Positions 54,829 through 64,000 of a stretch of DNA of 64,000 bases are shown here, one piece after another. The first letter of the stretch is position 1, and every line of letters starts with the position of its first letter. Where the stretch lies: the NCBI RefSeq assembly GCF_003265705.1, contig NW_020312902.1, positions 13,068,669 to 13,132,668 of the forward strand. Direction: 5' to 3'. The translations under genes were made by a program, and so were the position numbers. The notes under the pieces are model-generated. The model had not been told where the DNA came from, ran no database searches, and saw only the letters and a list, made by a program, of their open reading frames with translations. The stretch comes from Callorhinus ursinus (lineage: Eukaryota > Chordata > Mammalia > Carnivora > Otariidae).

Positions 54829-55716
54829 TGGCTATTTACCTCTGGAATTTTCACTTGTTTTGTTCCTCAGTTTCTCCCTCCTGGTTTACTAGTTCTTAGT
54901 AGAAAATGTATTTATTTCTGCCATTCTTATAACTAGCTTTTTAACCAAATGAATCATGGTTTAAGTATGTGCACCCCTGTGTGATCTGTAAGCATGTTTC
55001 ATATCCTCCTAGTCTTAAGACAGAAACTGACATCCACACACAGACTAGGTACCTGCCTAGAAACAACTCATTTTCATTATTTATTATCACCCTTATTAAG
55101 AGGGGAAATGGGTTTTCCTATCCTCTGTGTATGCAAAGTGTAAGCTGACAGAGTCAGGAAAGGGATGTGAATTCCCAGAATTGCCATGTGAAGGGCAGAC
55201 AGGGGACACAGTCCCCATGTCTGCTGCTGTCCCCTTTCATTCTGGCTGTGGACTTCCTTTGGCTGTTTGCAGTCACAGAGGGTCAGAAGCTGAAGTTAGC
55301 TTCTGAGTGTAATGTCTGTTTACAACATTTCACTCACCATGACAAATGGGACCTGGTCAGGCTCACTGTATTCTGAACCCATTCCTGGTAGGTTTCTTCA
55401 TTTTGTTCTTTGACCAAAAGCACAACTGGGAATATATATCTGTCAGGATACAATTCCACAGAGATGCTGAAAATTTAACCCTCAGTTAGAAATGGAACTG
55501 TAAAATAAATTAACAAAATCTATTTTATGATGTTAAATCCTGATTTCCCTCCTTTCAGAGAAATTGACCCATCAGTCTATAAGCAGTATAGTTATGCCTA
55601 AAACCTCATGCCACTCAGATTGCTCTGGGTCTCTTCAACAGTAGTCCTCAGTCCATAATCCACTAATTTATACATGTTTTTTTCCTTCTGTGTATTCGCC
55701 ATCCTCTGCCTGTATT
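54829..55716. other. Unique sequence, nothing recognised
   Basis: 55150-55380 is GC-richer and includes a 69-codon frame (55167-55376) of unknown identity. No exon evidence beyond an open frame. Confidence 0.45.
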
Positions 55717-55737
55717 AGAAGCTATTCTAAGGTAAGT

Positions 55738-55927
55738 TGGGGCGCCTGGGCGGCTCTCAGTCGGTTAAGCATCTGCCTTCGGCTCAGGTCATGACCCCAG
55801 GGTCCTGGGATCGAGTCCCTGCATCAGATTCCCTGCTCAGCAGGGAGCCTGCTTCTCCTTCACTTTCTCTCCCTCCCCCTGCTTGTGCTCTCTCTCTCTC
55901 TCAAATAAATAAAATCTTCAAAAAAAC
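55738..55927 (+). mobile_element. CAN SINE
   Basis: A plus-strand copy with head GGGGCGCCTGGGCGGCTC. Two bases (TC) are duplicated in the A-box region. Flanking AGAAGCTATTCTAAGGTA at 55717-55734 and AGAAGCTATCCTACAGTA at 55928-55945 form a decayed TSD. Confidence 0.95.
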
Positions 55928-55945
55928 AGAAGCTATCCTACAGTA

Positions 55946-56699
55946 TGTATTCTCTTAATTCACTGCCATATACCTCTGATTCCCTCATCCATAACTCATT
56001 CCCCTTCATTCATCTTGTGAAAAACTTTTTTTTTACTTCTCCATTCAATAAGCATTAATTGACCACCTCATTTCTTTTGTTTTCAAGTGACAGTATTTCT
56101 AGTTATTTACTTGATCACATAACTGAAATTCACAGTATGGAATAATCTCATATATAGCTGCATCCAGGGTATTGGAGAGAGGGACAAAATAATCTTTTCT
56201 CTCTCTCTCTCTCTCTCAATTCCATTTCTCCATGTGACTGCAGGCTCTGCTTGTTTGGGAGCATTGGCCTCAGTGTCTTATTAAAGATAGTTTTTTCCAT
56301 TCAGAGAAGGAAAATAAACCCAAGATGTTCAGCTCTGGTGTTCTTAGAGCTTTGGACTCTAGAAGAAGAGAACATCTTTCCCAAAACTCAAAAGAATTTG
56401 GGGCAGGCTTCTGATTAACGTGGCCTGGTTTTATGCCCATCACTAGATTTAAAAGGTCCAAGATCAGACATACCAGAATCACATACAATTATGCCTATGT
56501 GATTCTTGAAAGGATTCTAGGCAATGCTCTGCAAATGAACCAGTCATTATATTAGTCACTGGCCATGCCGAGGGAAAGACTCATCTGTAAGGAACTTGTA
56601 GCTAGCAAAGGAAACAGACCAAACCAAACCAAACCAAACACAATACAACAAAACACAGTTCTAACTTGGTGTGATAATTACTGAATATCCTTATACTCT
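55946..56699. other. Mostly unique sequence
   Basis: A short (CT)n run lies at 56200-56217 and an (AACCA)n run at 56617-56640. A possible L2 minus trace lies at about 56530-56610. Nothing else recognised. Confidence 0.45.
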
Positions 56700-56900
56700 G
56701 GGTGTTCTTGGAGCACAGATGTAGGCAAATCAGAGGAGGCATTACCTGAAGGATTCCTGGAGGAGCTAAATCTTGCAGAATGCTTAGGGGTTGGGCAAGT
56801 AAAAACTGATGAGGGCGTGTTGTAAATAATCATAAAAGCATGAAGAAAATACTGCAGGCAAGACTGCCTAACACAGCCTAGGATCTGTTAGAAGTCCTGG
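56700..56900. mobile_element. Possible old mammalian-wide repeat
   Basis: AGGAGGCATTACCTGAAGGATTCCTGGAGGAGCTAAATCTTG resembles the gene-poor old repeat type also hinted at 53380-53560 and 58961-59070. No family name is given. Confidence 0.3.
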
Positions 56901-58817
56901 GGATGAAGAGGAAGGAACAGGAGGAAAGAGAGGGAAACCATTAAAAGCTATAACATAACTCTATGCATACATTTGTAAATGTAAGTCTAGGAACAATAGG
57001 AAGAATGAACCCAGAGGTAGGGGAAGGGAGGGCAGGGAGAGCTGTCTGAAGGCTGCTGCAGTGAGCTCAGTGAAGTCATACAGGGAAGAAGAACAGCAAT
57101 AGGGAAGGGACCTGACCTGAAGAGCTATGCAGGAACTCAAAGGGACAAAACTGAAGGACAAATTGGATAGACTGGAAGAATGTTCAAAATCATTTCCAGT
57201 TTTCTGCCCTAGATAAACAGAGGTATGACAGAATAGAATCAAGATCTGGAAGGCTGGAAAAGGAATAATATTAACCAATGATTTACTAGACATCTATCCT
57301 ACACGCCAGCTGGTCTTCCAACATTATAGAAGTTCAAGGATCATTTGCTTGAGGTTAGTTATCTCATGGTTTTGTTTTTTTTTTTCTTTGTCTTCTGAAA
57401 TGATGAAATTCCATGTTTCTGACCTACAAAAATCTCAGTTTCACCAGATCTAATTTAACCCAAAGGCCATGGTAAGGCCACAAAATGCCACCTGAAATGG
57501 TGTGATCAGTAAGTGGATTGAATCCTGGGTCTGAGGGAGATCTTGAATTGAGACAGCCTGGCGAGGGGTTCCTGCTGACAAGAAAGAAGCAATGATATAC
57601 AGGAGCTCAAGGGTCTGACAAAAGAGCTCTGACCTGGTGAGCTTATAAGGTGAGCTTATTCCCAAAGATGCAGAAGGGCACCAGTTGGCTACAAAACCAA
57701 TTAGGAAAATCTTTAGATTTCCCTTTAGATCATACGAAGCTTTTGACTTTTACACAAGCAATTAGAAAATGTGAAGCCATCCACCTTTAAATTGTGGATT
57801 TACTTGTTAATTCACTCTACCCTGTCTACTATATATTTCTCTTTTCTCTCTTCAAAAACTCTTCTATCCAACTCAAAGCTTCTCAAAACTTCAGGCTTCT
57901 GAAGGAAAAGTGAATATGAGGCATCTGCCTCTAATTCAATTTTCTTTAAGAAATAAACACGCTTGAAATAAATATGCCAAGAGTCTATCGAACTTATCTT
58001 TTTCTCATTGTTTTTATCTCTGCCTTTCCCATTCTTCTCTCTCTCAATCTCCCTCTTGTTTTTTTCTGTATCAAGACATTTGTTTTCTTTATAGAATAAA
58101 CAAACTGAAATCCTCATTGTCTGACATATTACTAACATTCTATAGAAAAAGCAGGCTGTAAGTCATGGAGCTGAGTTACCTCAAGGAAAGAGGAAAAGGA
58201 AACATTATAGAATGATAGATCATTGTCACTGATTTCTGTCCATGGGGGCAGAGAATCATAAGGTTCACATGAAATACTATGTGAGCAAAGGCAGCACAGA
58301 TAAGGCTAATCTTCAGGTGACATTCTCAAAGCTAAAACTAAGAACCATAAGGCAAATCGGCATCCTTAGCCCCTACATTTGGGTAAAATCTCCCTCCAGA
58401 CCTTGACTCCCTGATCCTCATTCTGACCTCTATTCTATTCATACTTAGTTCTTCTTGAGGTACCCACATGTGAGGCTCCTCAACCTTTCTCCCAATGATT
58501 GTATCAACTGGTCCTTTTAAGTAAGTTGACAACGTATATTCAGTAAGTTAAGTTCTAGCTGAAGACGTGAAGAGAATGCTATGAGAGTACAGAGCAGATA
58601 GATGCAGGGCTTTTAGGCCAGGGGAGACAAAGAAGATAAGGGACCTCAGCTAAGTTTGACAGAGACATGAAGTGTTACCTCGTTGGGAGATATGGTGGGA
58701 CATCCCAGAACACTTGGAAAACCTGGCATACTGAAGGAATTTTAAGCAGGTTCATGCGGCTGCCAGAGAGAATACAATCAGTGGTGGGAAACAGGCTGGA
58801 GAAAATCTCAACTAGAA
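56901..58817. other. Mostly unique sequence
   Basis: A T-run lies at 57370-57384. The minus-strand frames at 56961-57293 and 57812-58138 have no recognised domain. The second is Lys/Glu-rich low complexity. Confidence 0.45.
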
Positions 58818-58960
58818 GGTCTCAAATGTTGCTACCCATCAACATCACCCTGGGAATTAACTAAGGGATCAAATCCTGGCGGGGTCCAGGAAATCTGATT
58901 CGGTGGGCCCAGTAATCTACATTTTTAACAAGCTCTTTCCCCACGGTATTGTTCTGGATT
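58818..58960 (+). mobile_element. MER5A-type hAT-Charlie DNA transposon
   Basis: CAACATCACCCTGGGAATTAACTAAGG, then CCAGGAAATCTGATTCGGTGGGCCCAGTAATCTACATTTTTAACAAGCTC matches MER5A in forward orientation. Confidence 0.72.
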
Positions 58961-59070
58961 ATGAGGAGTCTTGAATGTTGAGCAAAGACATTTGAAAGGG
59001 AACTTGAAAGATTCAGGGAGCCTTGTAGGGTCTTAAGTAGAAGGAGAACAGATCCAACTGATTGAGCACT
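58961..59070. mobile_element. Possible old mammalian-wide repeat
   Basis: GGGAGCCTTGTAGGGTCTTAAGTAGAAGGAG resembles the 'ccttgtaggccatggtaagga' block of an old repeat. Weak call. Confidence 0.25.
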
Positions 59071-59179
59071 TGACTAACTGGGGACTATTTAAAAGACAAT
59101 TGTAGTGATTCACTTATTTGATTTATACACAATGGAGATTCTGTCATATTGTCTTGTCTTTTTTCCAATCCCCCAAATC

Positions 59180-59330
59180 AGTGTTCTAAACGACATCATA
59201 TCACAGTAACCTGAGATACTGAAAAATAAAAATTCCTAAGCTTTATTCCTTACATACTAGATTAAATCCTCAGGTTGGGACCCAGTGATCTACATTTTAA
59301 TAAGTTCCTCAAGTGAGTCTTACGCACCGC
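59180..59330 (+). mobile_element. MER5A-type hAT-Charlie DNA transposon
   Basis: Landmarks CAGTAACCTGAGATACTG, then TTAAATCCTCAGGTTGGGACCCAGTGATCTACATTTTAATAAGTTCCTCAAG follow the MER5A plan. Same orientation as the copy at 58818-58960, about 220 bp away. Confidence 0.6.
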
Positions 59331-60214
59331 ACACAGCAAAGCATCTCCAGAACATCTCAAAGTAACCTTGTCAGTACCTTTCAGACCGGCCCTTCAGGTG
59401 ACTATGATGGGTTCTAATCTCAATGCTTTCTAGCATCTCAAACACAGAAATCATAATACACTGCATCATCCTTAAAGTAATATTTTGTCCGAGAAGGGGT
59501 TTTAGTATTTCCCCGAAGCACCTACTTCCCATCTCCACAGCAGTTACAAAACAACACAAAACAGAAAGTCCTCATGCAAACTTTTCAGGTTCATACTGGA
59601 GGAACAGCAGCTTCTGAAAGTCACATGGAAATAACCACACGTTAAGCTGTATCTTTGAAAAGAGTTGCCAGTGCTTCTGTAACGCTTAAGGAGCTTTTCC
59701 TTAAAAGAAATCGGGTAATTCATTTTGAATTAAAGTTAAGCACTTGGCTTAGTTCTCTTTCATTTTTCTTCTTGTAAATCTCTGACTAAATTAATTAAGC
59801 TGGTGTTTAAAACTGGCAGCCAACCTGACACAGGGGTCAGGCAGCAAAAGGGGTGTCGGCAGTGAACTTAGAACAGAAGTCAGAATCTGCTGCTTGGAAA
59901 GAGGGGCCTGCTTTTCCCTTGTCCCTCTCCATGCCCCCAGTGAACACACGACTGCCTGCCAAGACCCCCATGCCGAATGCTCCAACCCTGAGTCCCACAG
60001 CTGACTTTTTTTCCTCTTATATATAAGAGGTGACAAATGCATGAACAATAAAAAGGAAGCTCAGAAACTTTCCACTCACAAGCTTGACAGCATGAACAGT
60101 TGCCATTAATCCCATAATCCAAAACCGGACTAAGAGCATTCAGGTCAAAGACAGCAGAGAGGTCTGCCCATAGCAGAAGTAGAGAAGTGGACCTGAGATT
60201 TTATTCACACCAGG
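59331..60214. other. Unique sequence, nothing recognised
   Basis: No repeat or coding feature recognised. Confidence 0.5.
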
Positions 60215-60681
60215 TTTGATGGCTAATTTGATGTGTCAACCTGACTGGGCCAAGTGATGCCCAGAGAGATGGTAAACATGATTTCTGTGTGTGTATGTGA
60301 GGGTGTTTCAGGAAGAGATTAGCATTTGAATTGGTAAACTGAGTAAAGAAGATTGCCCTCATCAGAGCAGGGTGGGCATCATCTAATCTGTTGAAGGATT
60401 GAATAGAATAAAAAGGTAAAGGGAGGTAAATTTGCTCTTTTTGCTTAAGACGGAGCATCTATCTTCTGTCCTGGGACATTGGTGCTCCCGGTTCTTGGAC
60501 CTTCAGACTGGGACTGGGACTACACCACCAACTCCCCTGGTTCTTGGGCCTTTGGACATGGACTGAATTATATTACTAGCATTTCTGGTTCTCCATGTTA
60601 TGCAGGGCAAATTGTGGAACTTCTCAGTCTCTACAACATATAAAAGTGCAAGCCAATTCTTATAATAAATCTCCTCTTGTG
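60215..60681 (+). mobile_element. Old ERVL-type LTR, left part (split by nested L1s)
   Basis: ATTTGATGTGTCAACCTGACTGGGCC, then GTGAGGGTGTTTCAGGAAGAGATTAGCATTTGAATTGG, TAGAATAAAAAGG, and TCTTATAATAAATCTCCTCTTG are landmarks of an old ERVL-class LTR. An AATAAA polyadenylation signal lies near 60664. Its 3' end continues after the inserted L1s at 62158-62185. Subfamily not assigned. Confidence 0.6.
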
Positions 60682-61494
60682 GATTTCTATCACATATCCT
60701 TTTTAAAAGTTTTTATTTCAATTCCAGTTAGTTAACATACAGTGTAACATTAGTTTCAGGTGTACAATATAATGATTCAACATTTTCATATATCACCCAG
60801 TGCTCGTAACAACAAGTGCTTTCCTTAATCCCCATCACTGTTTAACCCATGCCCCCAACCACCTCCCCTTTGGTAACCATCAGTTTGTCTCTAGTTAAAA
60901 GTCTGTTTCTTGGTTTGTCTCTCTCTCTCTTTTTCCCCCTATGCTAACTTGTTTTGTTTCTTAAATTCCACATGAGTGAAATCATATGGTATTTGTCTTT
61001 CTCTGATTAACTTATTGCACTTAACATAATATTCTCTAGCCTTATCCATGTCATTGCAAATTGCAAGATTTCATTCTTTTTTTTATCAAATTTTCTTTTT
61101 TACGGTTGAGTAAATAATATTATCTGATAAAGGGTTATTATCCAAAATATATAAAGAACTTATAAAACTCAAAACCTCCAAAATTAATAATCCAATCAAG
61201 AAATGGGCAGAAGACATGAACAGACATTTTTCCAAAGAAGACATACGGATGGCTAACCACATGAAAACGTGTTCAACATCATCATCATCAGAGAAATACA
61301 AATCAAAACTACAATGAGATATCACTTCACACCTGTCAGAATGGCTAAAAGCAACAATACAAAAAACAACAGGTGTGGGCAAGGATGTGGAGAAAGGGAA
61401 ACCCTAATGCACTGTTGGTGGGAATGTAAACTGATACAGCCACTCTGGAAAACAGTGTGGATGTTTGCCAAAAAGTTAAAAATAGAGTTACCCT

Positions 61495-61928
61495 GAGATT
61501 AAGAATTCCTTATATCAGTGAGATAATATGAGGGTTGCTGGAGTGGTGGGGGGTGGGAAGGATAGGGTGGCCGAGTGATTGACATTGGGGAGGGTATGTG
61601 CTATGGTGAGCGCTGTGAATTGTGTAAGACTGTTGAATCACAGACCTGTACCTCTGAAACAAATAATACATTATATGTTAAAAAAAAAAAAAAGATAGCA
61701 GAAAGGGAAAAATGAAAGGGGGGAAGTCAGAGGGGGAGACGAACCATGAGAGACTATGGACTCTGAAAAACAAACTGAGGGTTCTAGAGGGGAGGGGGTG
61801 GGGGGATGGATTAGCCTGGTGATGGGTATTAAAGAGGGCACATAGTGAATGGATCATGGAACACTACATAAAAAATTAATGATGTAATGTATGGTGATTA
61901 ACATAAGACCATAATATAAAAAATAAAA
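61495..61928 (+). mobile_element. Twin-primed LINE-1 (younger), nested in the L1 at 60701-62157
   Basis: 61494-61529 is L1 3' UTR in minus orientation (TGAGATTAAGAATTCC...). From about 61530 the plus-strand 3' UTR starts (GAGGGTTGCTGGAGTGG) and runs to an A-rich tail near 61928. The TSD, AAAAATAGAGTTACCCT at 61478-61494 and AAAAATAGAGCTAACCT at 61929-61945, differs at two positions. It includes the G-rich block GGGGAGGGGGTGGGGGGATGG at about 61791-61811 and an internal A-run at 61680-61694 as in the other young copies. Confidence 0.92.
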
Positions 61929-62103
61929 AAAAATAGAGCTAACCTACGACCCAGCAATTGTACTACTAGTATTTACCCAAACAATACAAAAATACTAATT
62001 CAAAGGGATAGATGCACCCGATGTTTATAGCAGCATTAACTACAATAGCCAAATTATGGAAACAGCCCAAACGTCCATCGACTGATGAATGGATAAAGAG
62101 GTG

Positions 62104-62105
<2 letters not shown>

Positions 62106-62152
<47 letters not shown>
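62106..62152. repeat. (TG)n microsatellite derived from L1 ORF2 end
   Basis: About 23 TG units at the place where L1 normally carries a short TG/TA stretch near the end of ORF2 (after GAATGGATAAAGA). Confidence 0.96.
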
Positions 62153-62154
<2 letters not shown>

Positions 62155-62157
62155 CCA

Positions 62158-62185
62158 GATTTCTATATATATCCTATTGGTGATC
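62158..62185 (+). mobile_element. Old ERVL-type LTR, right part
   Basis: TCTATATATATCCTATTGGTGATC continues the LTR at 60215-60681, supporting insertion of the twin-primed L1 into this LTR. Confidence 0.55.
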
Positions 62186-62187
62186 AA

Positions 62188-62306
62188 GTTAATTTCTCTT
62201 CCTTCCTACTTCCTCCCCTCTCATTGTCTTACAACTTTTTTCTCTCTCCCTTCCTCCTTTCTTCACTCTTGTCTTTCTTTCCTTTCCTCCTTTCTTCCTC
62301 TTTACT
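62188..62306 (+). repeat. Pyrimidine-rich tract
   Basis: CTTCCTACTTCCTCCCCTCTC and TTTCTTTCCTTTCCTCCTTTC-type sequence, about 120 bp, nearly free of purines on the plus strand. Confidence 0.9.
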
Positions 62307-62329
62307 TAAATTAGCCAAGCACCCCCATG

Positions 62330-62410
62330 CAGGTAGCATGATAAATCAGTGGTAACAAGAGAGGCAAAAATCCCTGCCCCCTTGGGGAGCTTGAATTCTA
62401 GTGAAGGAAA
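62330..62410 (-). mobile_element. L2 LINE 3'-end fragment
   Basis: AAAAATCCCTGCCCCCTTGGGGAGCTTGAATTCTAGTGAAGG is the reverse-complement L2 end block. Confidence 0.65.
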
Positions 62411-63199
62411 TATATAAACCATTAGAAAATTAGCAAACACAAATAATTAAAGATTGGGACACATGCTATAAAGTAACAGAACAGAATGCTGTGGGAGAGG
62501 ATAAAAGAGGGGACTTTCCATAGGGTGGAGATGGTGAGGAGTATTTTCAAATGTTACCATGCGGCACCGGAAGGAGCCCAGAACGCGGAGGGGGGTGTGT
62601 TCCAGGTAGAAAGGGGCAGTGGAAAAGGCTCCTGGGATGGTGCTCTGAAGATCTGAGTGCAACTTGTTTGTCTCTTGGAGGCCACTGTCTCCATTTTTTT
62701 TTTCATTTCTTTTCAATAAGAAATCACATTTTTCTAAGAGTTCTAAGCGGAAATTTCACAGGGCTGTGTAAGGGAGAGGTTGCTTTCCAAATGAATTGTT
62801 TACCCTCTTTCCTTGTAAGTTTAAGACATGAGTGGCTTGAGTGCCTGAGGATCAAGGCACCAAATAACAACAAAATACCACTGGAAAAGGATTCAGTGTG
62901 AGCAAAGCTGTTCCCTTGTCACAATTAACCTTCATCATAAGCTCTCCGTTCAGCACAGTTCCTCCTAGAATTGACTACTGGAAAGATGAAGGCATCTTGT
63001 CATCTGCAGTAATTATATGGGTTCAGTTATTGGAGTCCCTGAAATTTGACCTGAAGATTAAGGTAATTTAAAGCAAAATTTGTTTTGGTTCTAGAGTGGG
63101 ACAGGCAGTGGGGGACGGGGGTGGGGGGTGCTAAATGCAAAACCGTCGCAGCTCTGAAATGCCAGATGGGCCCTGGTGGGGCAGAGACAGGGCTGACCC
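62411..63199. other. Mostly unique sequence
   Basis: It includes a stretch with some CpG and G-runs at 62560-62605 and 63100-63130. No repeat family or exon recognised. Confidence 0.45.
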
Positions 63200-63560
63200 T
63201 TTGCCTGTCTGATTTGCGCCCGTCTCTGCAATGCAGGTGATGTGATTCCACACCAATTAGCAGGCATGCACAAAAGTCGTCCGTTTCCCCATTTTGCAGT
63301 AACCGTAGAGTATCATGCACCTCTTCAAATATGACAAGCTGCACACAAGTCCTTGCCTTCATTGATGCTCATCAGGGCTGACAGGCAGTGAGTTACGGAG
63401 AGATGCTGGAAAGGCAGAAAATGTGATTGGCCACACACAGCATCAGGGAGGACAAAAGCTCCTGATGTTTGGAGCAGGTGAAATAATCGGGCGAAATTTG
63501 AGTTTATTACTGCCCCAAAGCATGAACTCGGAAGGTGTCTGTAAATATCCTGTGCATCTC
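63200..63560. promoter_or_regulatory. Candidate non-coding conserved block (tentative)
   Basis: Non-repetitive, balanced composition, containing CACCAATTAGCAGG at 63251-63264 and TGATTGGCC (CCAAT-box-like in reverse) at 63424-63432. No coding frame with a domain. Conservation is not known. Confidence 0.2.
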
Positions 63561-64000
63561 AGGGAACTCGTTGGACCAGGAAGAGGGAAGATGCTTCCCA
63601 GAAGATTCCTGGTCTCTAGTTTCCTGTGTAAAGTTAACTGACATGTTAACTAATTTCCAGAGAACAGGGAAGTTTGTAATCTTCCAGTGTTTCAAAAAAT
63701 TGTGAGCATGCTCACAAACAAGAAACAAAAACTTAAGTGTGGCTCTGGTGGGCACCATTTTGTCATTTATACCTGTGTTTGTTTTAAATCATGACCCTCG
63801 GTGCAAAAGAAATGAACTTGCCACATAGAAAATGTTCACCGTGCCCCTCACTGCCAGAACTGGCCTAAAACTCTGCTGTCTCATGCTTTTTCCCAGCATA
63901 AGAACTAGGTGGACCCCATTTCCTCTAAGAGCCCCAAAATCCTCAACCCAGAATTCTCTCAAATTCATAGCTCTCTATGAAAATTTCTCTTTATGACTCA
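63561..64000. other. Unique sequence, nothing recognised
   Basis: No repeat or coding feature recognised. Confidence 0.5.

Larger units (their letters stand above)
60701..62157 (-). mobile_element. Twin-primed LINE-1 (older), host of a second L1
   Basis: 60701 to about 61117 is L1 3' UTR and the very end of ORF2 in minus orientation, with its A-tail read as T-rich sequence at 60701-60717. From about 61121 to 62157 ORF2 runs in plus orientation, ending in the internal (TG)n. The TSD is GATTTCTATCACATATCCT at 60682-60700 against GATTTCTATATATATCCT at 62158-62175. The two halves abut in L1 order with almost no loss. A younger L1 (61495-61928) interrupts the inverted half. Confidence 0.88.

Noticed and set aside
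55724..55737. 5' splice site consensus AAGGTAAGT
   Set aside because: It sits in the TSD just before a SINE with no open exon upstream, so it is likely chance.
60530..60700. Polyadenylation signal of a host gene
   Set aside because: The AATAAA belongs to the LTR, and no upstream exon is visible.

Overview
The window is ordinary mammalian nuclear DNA with no protein-coding exon that I can support. It is built almost entirely of interspersed repeats and old unique sequence. The tRNA-derived SINEs carry the carnivoran CAN/SINEC signature: a GGCGCCTGGGTGGCTCAG-type head with Pol III A and B boxes, a CT-rich body and an AATAAA-rich tail. The young LINE-1 copies carry a 3' UTR with a purine/G-rich block and an end of the type GATGTAATGTATGGTGA. 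Together these point to a caniform carnivore. The SINE head variant fits the bear/seal/mustelid side better than dogs, but that last step is inference. Codon-like open stretches are short and fall in repeats, AT-rich DNA or microsatellites.

Layout. 1-2186: a complete 5'-inverted L1 between target-site duplications (TSDs). 2187-9640: old unique DNA with MIR, L2 and six CAN SINEs, a G-rich purine tract, and a 100-N assembly gap placed exactly in an L1 G-tract. 9640-16300: unique DNA with two candidate regulatory blocks, old L1 ORF2 pieces, a tRNA-Cys-like pseudogene and a decayed ERVL-type pol remnant. 16300-29960: MIR, MER5-like and old L1M pieces plus three CAN SINEs. 29970-36395: a nearly full-length L1 (5' UTR, ORF1, ORF2, 3' UTR), heavily mutated, with two deletions in ORF2 and two later SINE insertions. 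36500-47550: mostly unique DNA with a large L1 3' half, a 46-bp L1 insertion and two short twin-primed L1s. 47550-60200: mostly unique DNA with MIR, L2, MER5A and two SINEs. 60215-62185: a three-level nest (LTR split by a twin-primed L1, itself split by a younger twin-primed L1). 62185-64000: a pyrimidine tract and unique DNA.

No operon, gene set or CRISPR system is present. The most unusual signal is the structure of the L1 insertions. All five 5'-truncated copies whose two ends and TSDs can be read are 5'-inverted (1-2186, 43574-43855, 47171-47549, 60682-62175, 61478-61945). One of them leaves a 27-bp hairpin and another a ~100-bp inverted repeat. Repeat family names are given from remembered sequence features and not from a library search, so old families (L1M, L2, ERVL, MER5) are approximate at the subfamily level and at their edges.
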